A stretch of DNA of 64,000 nt from Hymenobacter sp. BRD128 (GTDB lineage Bacteria > Bacteroidota > Bacteroidia > Cytophagales > Hymenobacteraceae). Each line of letters opens with the position of its first letter. Position 1 is the first letter of the stretch. The DNA lies in NCBI RefSeq assembly GCF_013256625.1, contig NZ_CP053908.1, forward strand, positions 1,302,001 through 1,366,000. The letters run 5' to 3'. The translations under genes were made by a program, and so were the position numbers. This document shows, in pieces, positions 34,521 to 43,572 of the stretch. Below the pieces are notes generated by a model, which saw only the letters and a list, made by a program, of their open reading frames with translations, was not told where the DNA came from and did not search any database.

Positions 34521-35342
34521 TTATTCCGCGCCCAGCCCAGCGCGCAAGGTTTGAAAATACGCCGCCGAATGCCGCAGCCGACTGCCGTACCAGCTGAACA
34601 ACTCGCCATCCACCACCTGAATTTTCGCCGCCGGGCAGATTGCCTGAAATTCCGCCACGTGCTTTTCGCCAAACGGGTATGGCTCCGACGACAGAAAAAT
34701 ATGCGCCGGCGCCACCCTAGCCAGCTGCTCCGGCGTGATTTCGGGGTAGCGGCCGAGGCCCGCGAACGCGTTGCGAAAGCCCGCCTGCCGCAGCATATCA
34801 TCGATAAATGTGCCGCTGGCCGCCACCATGTAGGGCTTGCGCCAAATGAAATACGCGGCCGTGGCCAGGGGTGCCGTAGCCGCCAGGCGGAGCTTGTCAA
34901 AGGAGTGCTTGATTTCGGCGGCCAGCGGCTCCGCCAGCTGGGTCTTGCCCGTAAGGTCGCCCACGCGGCGTATCATATCGAGCGCGTCGGGCAGGTCCAC
35001 GATATCGCTCAGCCAGACCGGAAAATGCCGTTCTAATTGCGCAATGCCTTCCCGATAGTTTTCTTCTTTATTGCCGATAATTAAATCGGGCTGGGCGGCT
35101 TTGATTTTCGCAAAATCAAAGTTTTTGGTGCCGCCAATCACGCTGGCCGAGTGGCGCGCCGTGGGTGGGTAAATGCAGAATTTGGTTACGCCTTCTACCT
35201 GCTTGCTTAGCCCCAAGTCAAATAATAATTCGGTCTGGGAAGGCACTAGTGAAACAATGCGCAGCGGGGGATAATGATATTGTACCTCCCTACCCATCTG
35301 GTCAGTTACGATGCGCAATCGTTGGTGCGAATTATAAGCCAT
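34521..35342 (-). CDS. cobalamin-binding / ABC transporter substrate-binding protein, no signal peptide
   Basis: A BtuF-like protein with the helical-backbone metal receptor fold, 273 residues: RIVSLVPSQTELLFDLGLSKQVEGVTKFC, KIKAAQPDLIIGNKEEN. The N-terminus MAYNSHQRLRIVTDQMGREVQY has no signal peptide, so the protein seems cytoplasmic, unlike true periplasmic BtuF. The upstream frame to 35405 begins inside a palindromic repeat (MLRQAQHD) and is rejected. No permease or ATPase gene is adjacent. Confidence 0.85.
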   Translation of the reverse strand: MAYNSHQRLRIVTDQMGREVQYHYPPLRIVSLVPSQTELLFDLGLSKQVEGVTKFCIYPPTARHSASVIGGTKNFDFAKIKAAQPDLIIGNKEENYREGIAQLERHFPVWLSDIVDLPDALDMIRRVGDLTGKTQLAEPLAAEIKHSFDKLRLAATAPLATAAYFIWRKPYMVAASGTFIDDMLRQAGFRNAFAGLGRYPEITPEQLARVAPAHIFLSSEPYPFGEKHVAEFQAICPAAKIQVVDGELFSWYGSRLRHSAAYFQTLRAGLGAE

Positions 35343-35373
35343 GAGTAAATTGAAAACGGCCGCTAGCCCCGAA

Positions 35374-35471
35374 AACAGCACGTCATGCTGAGCTTGCCGA
35401 AGCATCTCTACCGCACCGCTAGGGTGTCGTTCGGTAGAGATGCTTCGGCAAGCTCAGCATGACGTGCTGTT
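35374..35471. repeat. palindromic repeat, copy B
   Basis: A perfect 40-bp inverted repeat (35374-35413 and 35432-35471) around an 18-bp centre, the most regular copy of the family. The arm core GTCATGCTGAGCTTGCCGAA is shared with copy A. It lies between the BtuF-like gene and the M42 peptidase. Confidence 0.92.
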
Positions 35472-35495
35472 TTAAGCTATTGTGGGTAACAGGAC

Positions 35496-36566
35496 CTAGC
35501 TGAAATACCGGAAGTCCTGCTTGTCCTCGATGCGCAGCAGCGTTTCGTAAATAAGGCGCGTCACGTTCTCCACGTCGTCCTTGTGCACGGTTTCGACAGT
35601 AGTGTGCATATACTTGAGCGGCAGCGAGATAAGGGCCGAAGCCACTCCCGACCCTGAGTAGGCAAAGGCGTCGGTGTCGGTGCCGGTGGCGCGGGTGGCG
35701 GCGGCGCGCTGGAAGGGAATGTCCGTTTCCTTGGCCGTATTGATAATCAAGTCGCGCAGGTTGTTCTGCACGGCGGGGCCGTAGGTGATGACCGGGCCTT
35801 TGCCGCAGAAAATATCGCCGCTGGTTTTCTTCTCGTACATCGGCGACTGCGTGTCGTGCGTCACGTCGGTGATTATCGCCACGTCGGGATTGATGCGGTG
35901 GGCCACCATTTCGGCGCCGCGCAGGCCTATTTCCTCCTGCACCGCGTTCACGATATAGAGGCCGAAGGGCAGCTTTTTGCCGTTTTCCTTCAGCATCCGG
36001 GCCACCTCGGCCACCATGAAGCCGCCCACGCGGTTGTCGAGGGCGCGGCCCACATAGTACTTGTCGTTGAGCACCGTAAACTCGTCCTCAAACGTCACCA
36101 CCGAGCCCACGTGAATGCCCATTTCGGCCACCTCGTCGGCGCTGCTAGCCCCGCAGTCGAGGAAAATGGTTTCGATGGTCGGCGCCTTATCGTTTTCCAC
36201 CTTGCGCACGTGGATAGCCGGCCAGCCAAAAATGCCTTTTACGATGCCTTTTTCGCCGAAAATATTCACACGCTTGCTAGGGGCCACCAGCGCATCGGAG
36301 CCGCCGTTGCGACGCAGGTACAGGTAGCCTTCCTTCGTGATGTAATTCACGAAATAGGAAATCTCGTCGGCGTGCGCCTCAATGACGACTTTGTATTTCG
36401 CCTCGGGATTAATTACGCCAACTACGGTGCCGTAGGTATCGACAAAATACTCGTCGATGTAGGGCTTAATGTACTCTAGCCACAGCTTCTGGCCTTCCTT
36501 TTCAAAGCCGGTGGGCGAGGGGTTATTCAGGTATTTCTCAAGAAACTCGAATGACTCGGGACGCAT
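35496..36566 (-). CDS. M42-family metallopeptidase
   Basis: An aminopeptidase of the glutamyl aminopeptidase / FrvX family, 356 residues, cytoplasmic, normally forming a large tetrahedral complex. The metal ligands are recognisable: His in EAHADEISYF, Asp in RALDNRVGG, Glu pair in VQEEIGLRG, Asp in IITDVTHD and His in KYMHTTVETVHKDD. The start MRPESFEFLEKYLNNPSPTGFE is typical. It is flanked by two palindromic repeats. Confidence 0.93.
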   Translation of the reverse strand: MRPESFEFLEKYLNNPSPTGFEKEGQKLWLEYIKPYIDEYFVDTYGTVVGVINPEAKYKVVIEAHADEISYFVNYITKEGYLYLRRNGGSDALVAPSKRVNIFGEKGIVKGIFGWPAIHVRKVENDKAPTIETIFLDCGASSADEVAEMGIHVGSVVTFEDEFTVLNDKYYVGRALDNRVGGFMVAEVARMLKENGKKLPFGLYIVNAVQEEIGLRGAEMVAHRINPDVAIITDVTHDTQSPMYEKKTSGDIFCGKGPVITYGPAVQNNLRDLIINTAKETDIPFQRAAATRATGTDTDAFAYSGSGVASALISLPLKYMHTTVETVHKDDVENVTRLIYETLLRIEDKQDFRYFS

Positions 36567-36596
36567 AAAGAAAACTATTAATTACAAAATAAGAAC

Positions 36597-36688
36597 GTCA
36601 TGCTCATCTGGCGTCCGCTTGTCGAAGCATCTCTACCGAACGACACCCTAGCGGCGTGGTAGAGATGCTTCGACAAGCTCAGCATGAC
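36597..36688. repeat. palindromic repeat, copy C (imperfect)
   Basis: The right arm GGTAGAGATGCTTCGACAAG... ends at 36688. The left arm (from 36597) has CATCTGGCGTCC in place of GA after GTCATGCT, so one arm carries a small insertion. The middle ACGACACCCTAGCGGCGTGG is related to the centre of copy B. Confidence 0.85.
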
Positions 36689-36703
36689 AGTGAGTTTTTT
36701 GAT

Positions 36704-38278
36704 TTACAGCGGAATATTACCGTGCTTCTTGCGCGGCAAAGTATCCACTTTGTTTTCCAGCATCTTAAAGGCGCGAATTAATTTTTGGCGCGTCTGCGAA
36801 GGCAGAATTACCTCGTCCACGAAGCCGCGGTGGGCTGCGCGGTAGGGCGTGGCAAATTTCTGCTGGTACTCGTCTACCTTTTCCTGGAGCTTGGCTTCGG
36901 GGTCTGCGGCGGCGGCGATTTCGCGCTTGAAGATGATTTCGGCCGCGCCCTTGGCGCCCATGACTGCGATTTCGGCGGTGGGCCAGGCGAAGTTGAGGTC
37001 GGCGCCGATGTGCTTGCTGTTCATCACGTCGTAGGCGCCGCCGTAGGCCTTGCGGGTGATGACGGTGATGCGCGGCACGGTGGCTTCGCAGAAGGCGTAG
37101 AGCAGCTTGGCGCCGTTAGTGATGATGCCGCGCCACTCCTGGTCGGTGCCGGGCAGGAAGCCGGGCACGTCTTCGAGCACGAGCAGCGGGATGTTGAATG
37201 AGTCGCAGAAGCGCACGAAGCGCGCGGCCTTGGTGCTGGCGTTGATGTCGAGTACGCCGGCGAGCACCGCCGGCTGGTTGCCCACGATGCCGATACTGCG
37301 GCCGGCTAGCCGCGCAAAACCTACCACGATGTTCTCGGCGAAGTTCTGGTGCACCTCCATGAAGGAGTTGGCATCAATCAGGCCCTCAATTACTTCGCGG
37401 ATGTCGTAGGGCTGGTTGGCGTTGTCAGGGATGAGCGTGTCGAGCGCGGGGCGGCTTTCGTCCTGGCCGGCCTCGTAGGGCACGGCGGGGGCGGTTTCCT
37501 CGCAGTTCTGGGGCATGTAGCTCAGCAATTGCTTGAGCTGCTGAATGATGACGACCTCATTAGGCGCCGTGAAGTGCGTGACGCCGCTCTTGGCCGAGTG
37601 GGTGCTGGCGCCGCCGAGCTCCTCGCTGGTCACGTTTTCGTGGGTCACGGTTTTCACCACGTTGGGGCCGGTCACGAACATGTAGCTCGTGTTTTCGACC
37701 ATCAGAATGAAATCCGTAATGGCCGGCGAGTATACCGCGCCGCCCGCGCACGGCCCCATAATGGCCGAAAGCTGCGGCACCACGCCGCTGGCCAGCGTAT
37801 TCTTATAAAAGATGTCGGCGTAGCCGCCGAGGCTCACCACGCCCTCCTGAATGCGGGCGCCGCCCGAGTCGTTGAGGCCGATAACGGGCGCGCCGTTCTT
37901 CATGGCGAGGTCCATGATTTTTACGATTTTCTCGGCGTGCGTCTCGCTCAGCGAGCCGCCGAATACCGTGAAATCCTGCGAGAAAACGTACACCAGGCGG
38001 CCGTGCACGGTGCCGTAGCCCGTCACGACGCCGTCGCCGAGGTAGTATTCTTTATCGAGGCCAAAGTCTTTGGCGCGGTGCATCACAAACTTGCCGATTT
38101 CCTCGAACGAGCCCTCATCGAGCAGCAAATCAAGGCGTTCGCGAGCGGTGAGTTTGCCTTTTTTGTGCTGGGCGTCGATGCGGGCCTGGCCGCCCCCTAG
38201 CAGGGCTTCCTGGTTTTTGGCGGCGAGCAGCTCGGTTTTGGAGAAGGTGGGGTGGGCGGCTACGTGGGGGTCGGCCAT
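36704..38278 (-). CDS. acyl-CoA carboxylase beta subunit (carboxyltransferase)
   Basis: The carboxyltransferase subunit of a biotin-dependent acyl-CoA carboxylase, most like propionyl-CoA carboxylase beta (524 residues). It has the tandem crotonase-like halves, [17 protein letters not shown], the oxyanion loops [13 protein letters not shown] and [13 protein letters not shown], and the C-terminal IPL. The biotin carboxylase and carrier subunits are not nearby. Likely reaction: propionyl-CoA to methylmalonyl-CoA. Confidence 0.93.
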   Translation of the reverse strand: MADPHVAAHPTFSKTELLAAKNQEALLGGGQARIDAQHKKGKLTARERLDLLLDEGSFEEIGKFVMHRAKDFGLDKEYYLGDGVVTGYGTVHGRLVYVFSQDFTVFGGSLSETHAEKIVKIMDLAMKNGAPVIGLNDSGGARIQEGVVSLGGYADIFYKNTLASGVVPQLSAIMGPCAGGAVYSPAITDFILMVENTSYMFVTGPNVVKTVTHENVTSEELGGASTHSAKSGVTHFTAPNEVVIIQQLKQLLSYMPQNCEETAPAVPYEAGQDESRPALDTLIPDNANQPYDIREVIEGLIDANSFMEVHQNFAENIVVGFARLAGRSIGIVGNQPAVLAGVLDINASTKAARFVRFCDSFNIPLLVLEDVPGFLPGTDQEWRGIITNGAKLLYAFCEATVPRITVITRKAYGGAYDVMNSKHIGADLNFAWPTAEIAVMGAKGAAEIIFKREIAAAADPEAKLQEKVDEYQQKFATPYRAAHRGFVDEVILPSQTRQKLIRAFKMLENKVDTLPRKKHGNIPL

Positions 38279-38333
38279 TGGGGAAAGCGGGGAGGTTGGG
38301 GTAACTTTAACGTAAAGCCAAAGATAGGCGGCC

Positions 38334-38408
38334 GTAGCGCGGACTTTTAGTCTGCCAAGAGAGTAGTTGAGCGAGCTACCCTATCTGCGGACTGAAAGTC
38401 TGCGCTAC
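38334..38408. repeat. second inverted-repeat family
   Basis: GTAGCGCGGACTTTTAGTC (38334-38352) and the inverse of GACTGAAAGTCTGCGCTAC (38390-38408) match at 17 of 19 positions, with a 37-bp centre. It is unrelated in sequence to the GTCATGCTGAGC family. Confidence 0.75.
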
Positions 38409-39073
38409 TCCCAACCCAGGTCGGCGTTAATGGGTGGTGTGGCATCGAGCGACTTCCACAAATATTTGCAGGCCAGTGAGCGGTAGGGCCGCCAGGGCTC
38501 GGCCAGCAGCAGCATTTTCTTGTGGAGGGCGCGGCCGGTTTCTTCCAGGCCGTAGAGCTTGCGCATGGCGTTCTGGATGCCCAGGTCGCCTTCGCTGAAC
38601 ACGTCGGGCTGGTCGAGGGCAAACATCTGGAGCATCTGGGCCGTCCAGCGCCCTACCCCCTTAATGGCGGTGAGGTGAGCCGTAAAGGCCTCCGCATCGA
38701 GCTGGCTCAGGTGCTCGTGGTCGAGCAGGCCGCGCTCCTGGTACTCGGCCACGGCCTTGAGGTAGCCGATTTTCTGGCGCGAAAGGCCCGCCTCGCGCAG
38801 CTCATCTTCTTCCAGGCGCAGCACCTCGCGGGGCTCGGGGTAGCCATCGGGCCGAAAAAGGGCCGTGAAGCGCCGCCAGATGGCCGCCGCCGCCTTAGTC
38901 GAAATCTGCTGGCTCACGATGGCGCGCAGCAGCGCCAGGTACAGGTCTTCGTGGGCGGCGGGGCGCACCGGGCCGGCCACGCGGGCAATGGCTTTCGATA
39001 AAATAGGGTCGGCCTGGTGCAGGTGGGCCAGCGCGGCCGCGTGCCAGTGGGGCTCGGTATTCAAATCTGTCAT
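38405..39073 (-). CDS. alkA: DNA-3-methyladenine glycosylase, AlkA type
   Basis: A base-excision repair enzyme that removes alkylated purines. The 222-residue protein has the helix-hairpin-helix IKGVGRWTAQML (137-148) and the catalytic aspartate D163 in SEGDLGI of the HhH-GPD fold. It is shorter than E. coli AlkA and lacks its N-terminal domain, as in many bacterial homologues. The stop lies just inside the end of the 38334-38408 repeat. Confidence 0.92.
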   Translation of the reverse strand: MTDLNTEPHWHAAALAHLHQADPILSKAIARVAGPVRPAAHEDLYLALLRAIVSQQISTKAAAAIWRRFTALFRPDGYPEPREVLRLEEDELREAGLSRQKIGYLKAVAEYQERGLLDHEHLSQLDAEAFTAHLTAIKGVGRWTAQMLQMFALDQPDVFSEGDLGIQNAMRKLYGLEETGRALHKKMLLLAEPWRPYRSLACKYLWKSLDATPPINADLGWE

Positions 39074-39112
39074 TGGATTTTGAGCAGCAGCTAACCAGTA
39101 ATAGGCTAGCCA

Positions 39113-39784
39113 CTAATGAATTTTGCCAAACGAGTAAACATCCTCCGGCGCAGTGTGAATTGCAACAGTTTGCAGCACCGCGCCGGTTTCGCTCAGACGC
39201 AGGGCGGTGAGAAAGTGGCCATCGGCCGCGCCGGTATCGAGGTAAATGGCCTGGGCCGTTTCATCGCGCTCGGGCCGGTGGCTAGGGGTAGGCGTGTGGC
39301 CCACCACTTGCAGCTGGCCGGTATTGCGCAGCGGGCCGCGCCGCCAGAGCACACCCTCCGAGCTAGCCGGGTCGAGCGGATTGGGCACGTCGGCCAGGCC
39401 GGCGTGGGAGAACAGCAGGTGGTCGTTTTGCCAACACAGCGGGCGCTGGCTCAGCCAGGCGGCGTGCGGGGCTAGCAGGGACCGGTGCCGCTGATATTGC
39501 GCCAGGGTGGCGCGGCCGCCCCAGCCCAGCCAGGCTTTGTAAGGACCATTTGGTCCGACGTGCTCGGCCATGGCCCAGTCGTGGTTGCCTTGCAGGAAGA
39601 TGGTTTTATCCGGAAAATCCTGGCTGAGCTGGCGGCACAGCTCCACGGTGTCGGGCGAGTAGTTGCCGCGGTCTACCAGGTCGCCGAGCTGCACCAGGAT
39701 TTCCTCGGCCGGCCGCCAATGCGTGAGGAGCTTGCGAAAGGTGTGCAGGCAACCGTGAACGTCGCCGATTACGAAGAAATTCAT
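39113..39784 (-). CDS. metallophosphoesterase, PPP/PrpA-like
   Basis: A 223-residue calcineurin-like phosphoesterase. It has GDVHG (7-11), GDLVDRG (34-40), GNHDW, FSHAG and VVGHTPT, the full metal-binding set of the bacterial PPP family (serine/threonine or diadenosine-tetraphosphate phosphatases). GNHDW replaces the usual GNHE, which favours a Dx-type substrate range. Cytoplasmic. Confidence 0.9.
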   Translation of the reverse strand: MNFFVIGDVHGCLHTFRKLLTHWRPAEEILVQLGDLVDRGNYSPDTVELCRQLSQDFPDKTIFLQGNHDWAMAEHVGPNGPYKAWLGWGGRATLAQYQRHRSLLAPHAAWLSQRPLCWQNDHLLFSHAGLADVPNPLDPASSEGVLWRRGPLRNTGQLQVVGHTPTPSHRPERDETAQAIYLDTGAADGHFLTALRLSETGAVLQTVAIHTAPEDVYSFGKIH

Positions 39785-39815
39785 TCCGACTATGTACGCA
39801 GCTAACCTAAAAACG

Positions 39816-41099
39816 CTATTCGGCCTCGGCCACGGCGGGTGGGGGTACTGGCCGGCTCACCCCTAGCCAGCGCACTAGCGGGCCAATCGTAAGTCCTTGC
39901 CCGATAATAGAAAACACCACCACCACATAAGTAATGCCCACCAGTAATTCGCGCGGGGCACTGGCCGGCAACCCTAGCGCCAGCGCCACCGACAGCCCAC
40001 CGCGCAGCCCGCCCCACGTGAGCACGGCAACGCCGTGGCGCGAGGGCTGAAATACCGGGCTCAGCTTCAATAGACCCAGCGGCAGCGCCACGGCCAGCAG
40101 CCGTGCCAGTAGCACCACCATGATTGCCGCCAGGCCAGCCACTACCGTGCGGCCCGGCAGGTGCAGTACCAGTACTTCCAGCCCCATCAGCACGAAGAGC
40201 AGGGCGTTCAGAATCTCATCGACCAGCTCCCAGAACTTGTCCACATAATCTTGCGACTCTTCCGACATGGTGCCGCCACTGCGGCTGAGGTGGCCTACCA
40301 GCAGGCCGGCCATCACCATCGCCAGCGGCCCCGAGGTGTGCAGGCGTTGAGCCAGCGCCGTGCCGCCCGCCACCAGCGCTAGCGTTAGGAGAACCTCTAC
40401 CTGGTAGTTATCGACGGTGCGCAGCAACCAGGCCGTGGCTAGCCCCAGTGCCGTGCCTAGGGCCAGGCCGCCCACGGCCTCTTGCATGAAAACGGCCAGC
40501 GCGTGACCCAGCGATACTTCCCGCGGGCCAAACTGCGCTACTTCGGCCACCACCACGAAGAGCACCACGCCCACGCCGTCGTTAAACAGCGACTCGCCTA
40601 CTACTTTTATTTCCAGGTCTTTGGAAATATTGGCCTTAGTCAGAATACTGAGCACTGCCACCGGGTCGGTAGGCGAGATGAGCGCCCCAAACAGCAGGCA
40701 GTAGATAAGCGGCGTGGGCAGCCCCAGCGCGGGCAGCACCAGGTACATAGCCCCGCCTACCAGCCCCGTGCTCAGCGGCGTGCTGATGAGCGAGAGCACG
40801 CCCACCGGCCAGCGCAGCCTGCCCAGCCGCCGGGCATCGACGTGAATGGCCCCGGCGAAGAGCAAAAACCCCAGCATCACCTGCATGACGAGGGCGCTGA
40901 AGTCGATTTTGCCCACCAGCCGGGCCAGGTTCAGCACCGCGCCCACGCCCAGCTGCGCCAGCCCAACCAGCGCCAGCGACCCTAGCAGCCCCAGGCTCAT
41001 CAGGCCGATGGCCGGCGGCATATTGAGGAAGCGGTGGTTGAGGTAGGCAAAGGCCGCGGCCAATACCAGCAAGAGTGCCAGCGCGTTGTATAAATTCAT
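39816..41099 (-). CDS. Na+/H+ antiporter, CPA1 family
   Basis: A 427-residue cation:proton antiporter of the NhaP/NHE type with about twelve membrane helices. The diagnostic ISPTDPVAVLSIL and GESLFNDGVGVVLF motifs hold the ion-binding aspartates. The start MNLYNALALLLVLAAAFAYL fits the first helix; the upstream frame to 41201 is not hydrophobic and is rejected. The C-terminus is short, without a regulatory domain. Confidence 0.92.
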   Translation of the reverse strand: MNLYNALALLLVLAAAFAYLNHRFLNMPPAIGLMSLGLLGSLALVGLAQLGVGAVLNLARLVGKIDFSALVMQVMLGFLLFAGAIHVDARRLGRLRWPVGVLSLISTPLSTGLVGGAMYLVLPALGLPTPLIYCLLFGALISPTDPVAVLSILTKANISKDLEIKVVGESLFNDGVGVVLFVVVAEVAQFGPREVSLGHALAVFMQEAVGGLALGTALGLATAWLLRTVDNYQVEVLLTLALVAGGTALAQRLHTSGPLAMVMAGLLVGHLSRSGGTMSEESQDYVDKFWELVDEILNALLFVLMGLEVLVLHLPGRTVVAGLAAIMVVLLARLLAVALPLGLLKLSPVFQPSRHGVAVLTWGGLRGGLSVALALGLPASAPRELLVGITYVVVVFSIIGQGLTIGPLVRWLGVSRPVPPPAVAEAE

Positions 41100-41172
41100 C
41101 AGAAAGCCGTAGGGACTGCCTACGCATACGCAGGCAGCCCCCGAGCGATTAAAAATAGTAGTATTCGGCTGC

Positions 41173-42237
41173 TTAAGCCGCAAGCCCCGGCAGGGCCGCA
41201 AGAACCCGGGCCAGCATGGCCGCGCTCACGTCGAGGTGCGTCACAAAGCGCACCCAGCTGCCGCCAAAGCCGCTGGCCTTGATGCCCTGCGCCTCCAGCC
41301 GGGCCAGAAAATCGGCCACCGTCAGCCGGCTTTCGTCGAGGCGGAAAATAACGAGGTTGGTCTCAGGCTCCAGTATTTCGGCCACGTAAGGCAGCGGGCG
41401 CAGCGCCTCGGCCAGCTGCGCGGCGGCGCGGTGGTCGTCGGCCAGCCGCGCTACGTGGTGCTCCAAAGCGTAGAGCCCGGCCGCTGCCAGATAGCCCGCC
41501 TGCCGCCAGCCGCCGCCAAATAGCTTGCGCAGGCGCTTGCAGCCAGTAATAAACTCTCGCGAACCCAGCAGCACCGAGCCTACCGGTGCTCCCAGCCCCT
41601 TGCTCAGGCACACCGAAATAGAATCGAACAGCCGGCCGTAGTCCTCGCTGCGCTGGCCCATGGCCACGAGCGCGTTGAAGATACGTGCGCCGTCGAGGTG
41701 CAGCGCGAGATTATTCTTTCTAGTGAAAGCCGCGATTTCCTCCAGGTCAGACCAGGCGTAGCAGCTGCCGCCGCCGCGGTTGTGGGTGTTTTCGAGGCAC
41801 ACGAGCCGGGTGGTGGGGTAGTGCACGTTGCCCGCCGGGCGCACGGCGCTAGCCACCTGGCTGGCCGTGAGGCGCCCCCGCTCGCCGGGCAGCAGCGCCA
41901 CCGAGGCGCGGGCATGGTGCATAATGCCGCCCACTTCCCATAAGTACACGTGGGCCGTGGCTTCGCAGATAACCTCCGATACCGGCGCGCAGTGCGCCAT
42001 GATAGCCAGCTGGTTAGTCATCGTGCCCGAGGGGCAAAACAAACCGGCTTCCATACCGAAGCGGGCGGCCAGGCTGGTTTCCAGCTCGCGCACGGTGGGG
42101 TCTTCGTCATACACGTCGTCGCCCACGGCGGCGGCCTGCATGGCGGCGAGCATGGCGGGGGTGGGGCGCGTCACGGTATCGGAGCGCAAGTCGATAAGGG
42201 GCAGGGGAGAAGAAGCTAAAGCCAAGGGATTGAGCAA
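41173..42237 (-). CDS. ltaE: low-specificity L-threonine aldolase
   Basis: A PLP-dependent enzyme that cleaves threonine or allo-threonine to glycine and acetaldehyde. The 354-residue protein has IDLRSDTVTRPT at the start of the fold, the PLP lysine K213 in SVCLSKGLGAPVGS and LHLDGARIFNA. No ATG is available in frame before IDLRSDT, so a TTG start at 42237 is used. A -7 box (42252-42259, minus strand) 15 nt upstream supports this start. Confidence 0.92.
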   Translation of the reverse strand: MLNPLALASSPLPLIDLRSDTVTRPTPAMLAAMQAAAVGDDVYDEDPTVRELETSLAARFGMEAGLFCPSGTMTNQLAIMAHCAPVSEVICEATAHVYLWEVGGIMHHARASVALLPGERGRLTASQVASAVRPAGNVHYPTTRLVCLENTHNRGGGSCYAWSDLEEIAAFTRKNNLALHLDGARIFNALVAMGQRSEDYGRLFDSISVCLSKGLGAPVGSVLLGSREFITGCKRLRKLFGGGWRQAGYLAAAGLYALEHHVARLADDHRAAAQLAEALRPLPYVAEILEPETNLVIFRLDESRLTVADFLARLEAQGIKASGFGGSWVRFVTHLDVSAAMLARVLAALPGLAA

Positions 42238-42241
42238 GAGG

Positions 42242-42273
42242 TTTGGAATTCCAAAAGTAAAGCCTTATTTTTG
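42242..42273. promoter_or_regulatory. divergent promoters of ltaE and the 42324 gene
   Basis: On the plus strand TTTG (42242-42245), 20 nt, then TATTTTTG (42266-42273) is close to the Bacteroidota consensus. On the minus strand TACTTTTG occupies 42259-42252. The two -7 boxes are 6 bp apart and back to back. Confidence 0.65.
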
Positions 42274-42323
42274 CACCTCATTTGCCAGAAGTCCCCCCTA
42301 GAACTTTAATTGCCCCGGAAATC

Positions 42324-42854
42324 ATGTCCGTTACCCGTCTGAAGCGCAAGCACCGCAAAAACATTGCCCGTGCCAACAATGAAACGCGCAAAATCAAAAA
42401 CTTGCTGCGTACGCCCGTGCTGAAAAACGTGGACCTGGACGAGCTGAAAGCGCGTTTCACCACGTCGGCCCCCGCGGAGGCTGACGAAAAAAAAAATCCT
42501 AGCGTAGCGGCCGAGGCTGCCAAGCCCGCCGCTAAGCAAGAAGGCCTGCTGGCCAAAGTAGCCCACGCCGCTTCGGCTGCTGCCGACACCGTGAAGCACG
42601 CCGCCAGCGAGGCGATTGATGCTGTATCCCACAACAGCCTCGTGGAAAAAGCCACCGGAGCCGTGCAGGAAGCCGCTCACAACGTGGTAGAAGGCGCCAA
42701 GCACGTTCTCGATAGCAAGAGCCCCGAGCACAACCAGGCTACCGAAGCCAACCAGACCGGCACTACCGGCTTCGACGCCGCTGAGGCTGAAACCAAGCCC
42801 GTTACCGAAGACGGCCAGGCTGGTGAGCACCCCAAGCCCGAAATTGCCTTGTAA
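42324..42854 (+). CDS. hypothetical protein with basic N-terminus and helical low-complexity tail
   Basis: A 176-residue protein. The first 45 residues are highly basic (SVTRLKRKHRKNIARANNETRKIKNLL) and may bind nucleic acid or the ribosome. Residues 60-145 are Ala/Lys/Glu-rich amphipathic helix resembling LEA or apolipoprotein repeats (AHAASAAADTVKHAASEAID, ATGAVQEAAHNVVEGAKHVL). The tail is acidic. A run of ten A (42485-42494) in the gene is a possible slippage site. Function unknown. The ATG at 42324 is preferred because an earlier start adds non-conserved residues. Confidence 0.75.
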   Translation: MSVTRLKRKHRKNIARANNETRKIKNLLRTPVLKNVDLDELKARFTTSAPAEADEKKNPSVAAEAAKPAAKQEGLLAKVAHAASAAADTVKHAASEAIDAVSHNSLVEKATGAVQEAAHNVVEGAKHVLDSKSPEHNQATEANQTGTTGFDAAEAETKPVTEDGQAGEHPKPEIAL

Positions 42855-42870
42855 TACAGCTCGTTAAATA

Positions 42871-42912
42871 CTAAAAAAAGCGTCTGGCTAGCTTAGCCAG
42901 ACGCTTTTTTAG
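42871..42912. terminator. bidirectional terminator
   Basis: CTAAAAAAAGCGTCTGGCTA (42871-42890) pairs with TAGCCAGACGCTTTTTTAG (42894-42912). It serves both convergent genes; the end overlaps the last codons of the phosphodiesterase gene. Confidence 0.88.
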
Positions 42913-43433
42913 TGTCCTTCCGTGTCCAGAATGGCAGTGCGCGGGCCAAGCTCCACCGCCTGCATCTCGACTACCTTGCCCCTGTCGACGCCAAAGCGCA
43001 GCAGCGTGCGCACTTTGTGAAAGCCGTGCCGCCCGGCCGCGCCGGGGTTCAGCGTAAGCAGCCCCAGCTTGGGGTCGGGGATAACCCGTAAGATGTGCGA
43101 GTGCCCGCTCACAAACAGTCCCGGCCGCGTTTGGGCCAGCAGCTGGCGCGCCGCCGGGGCGTAGTGCCCCGGGTAGCCGCCAATGTGCGTCATCACCACG
43201 CGCAGGCCCTCCACGGTGAAGTCTTGCACCAGCGGCTCGGTGCAGCGCACGTCGGTGCCATCAATGTTGCCATACACGCCCCGGAACATGGGGGCTAGCG
43301 CGGTGAGCTTTAAAATCAACTCCGACGAGCCAAAATCACCGGCGTGCCAGATTTCATCGGCGCCGCGCAGGTGGTGGGCAATGCGGGCGTCGAAGTAACC
43401 GTGAGTATCGGAAAGCAGGGCAATACGCGTCAT
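42909..43433 (-). CDS. YfcE/MJ0936-type phosphodiesterase
   Basis: A 174-residue metallophosphoesterase: MTRIALLSDTHGY, HAGDFGS, VYGNIDGTD, VMTHIGGYPG, VSGHSHI. These are the ordered motifs of the YfcE family, whose members hydrolyse phosphodiester bonds in vitro; the physiological substrate is unknown. The ATG at 43433 is used. Confidence 0.92.
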   Translation of the reverse strand: MTRIALLSDTHGYFDARIAHHLRGADEIWHAGDFGSSELILKLTALAPMFRGVYGNIDGTDVRCTEPLVQDFTVEGLRVVMTHIGGYPGHYAPAARQLLAQTRPGLFVSGHSHILRVIPDPKLGLLTLNPGAAGRHGFHKVRTLLRFGVDRGKVVEMQAVELGPRTAILDTEGH

Positions 43434-43572
43434 AGTGATTACAAAGATGCAGCCAGACACCGGGTGCGCCGAAAATCCGGCCAGCCCGTATCTTGCGGCG
43501 CGCCCCACCGTATGGGGCAGGTATTGGCACGGGCGCTAGCCCATTTTGCCGTCTTCTTTTGCATTACTTCCG

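Noticed and set aside
18905..36688. Palindromic repeats as a CRISPR array
   Set aside because: Copies are single, thousands of bases apart, without regular spacers, and no cas gene is present.
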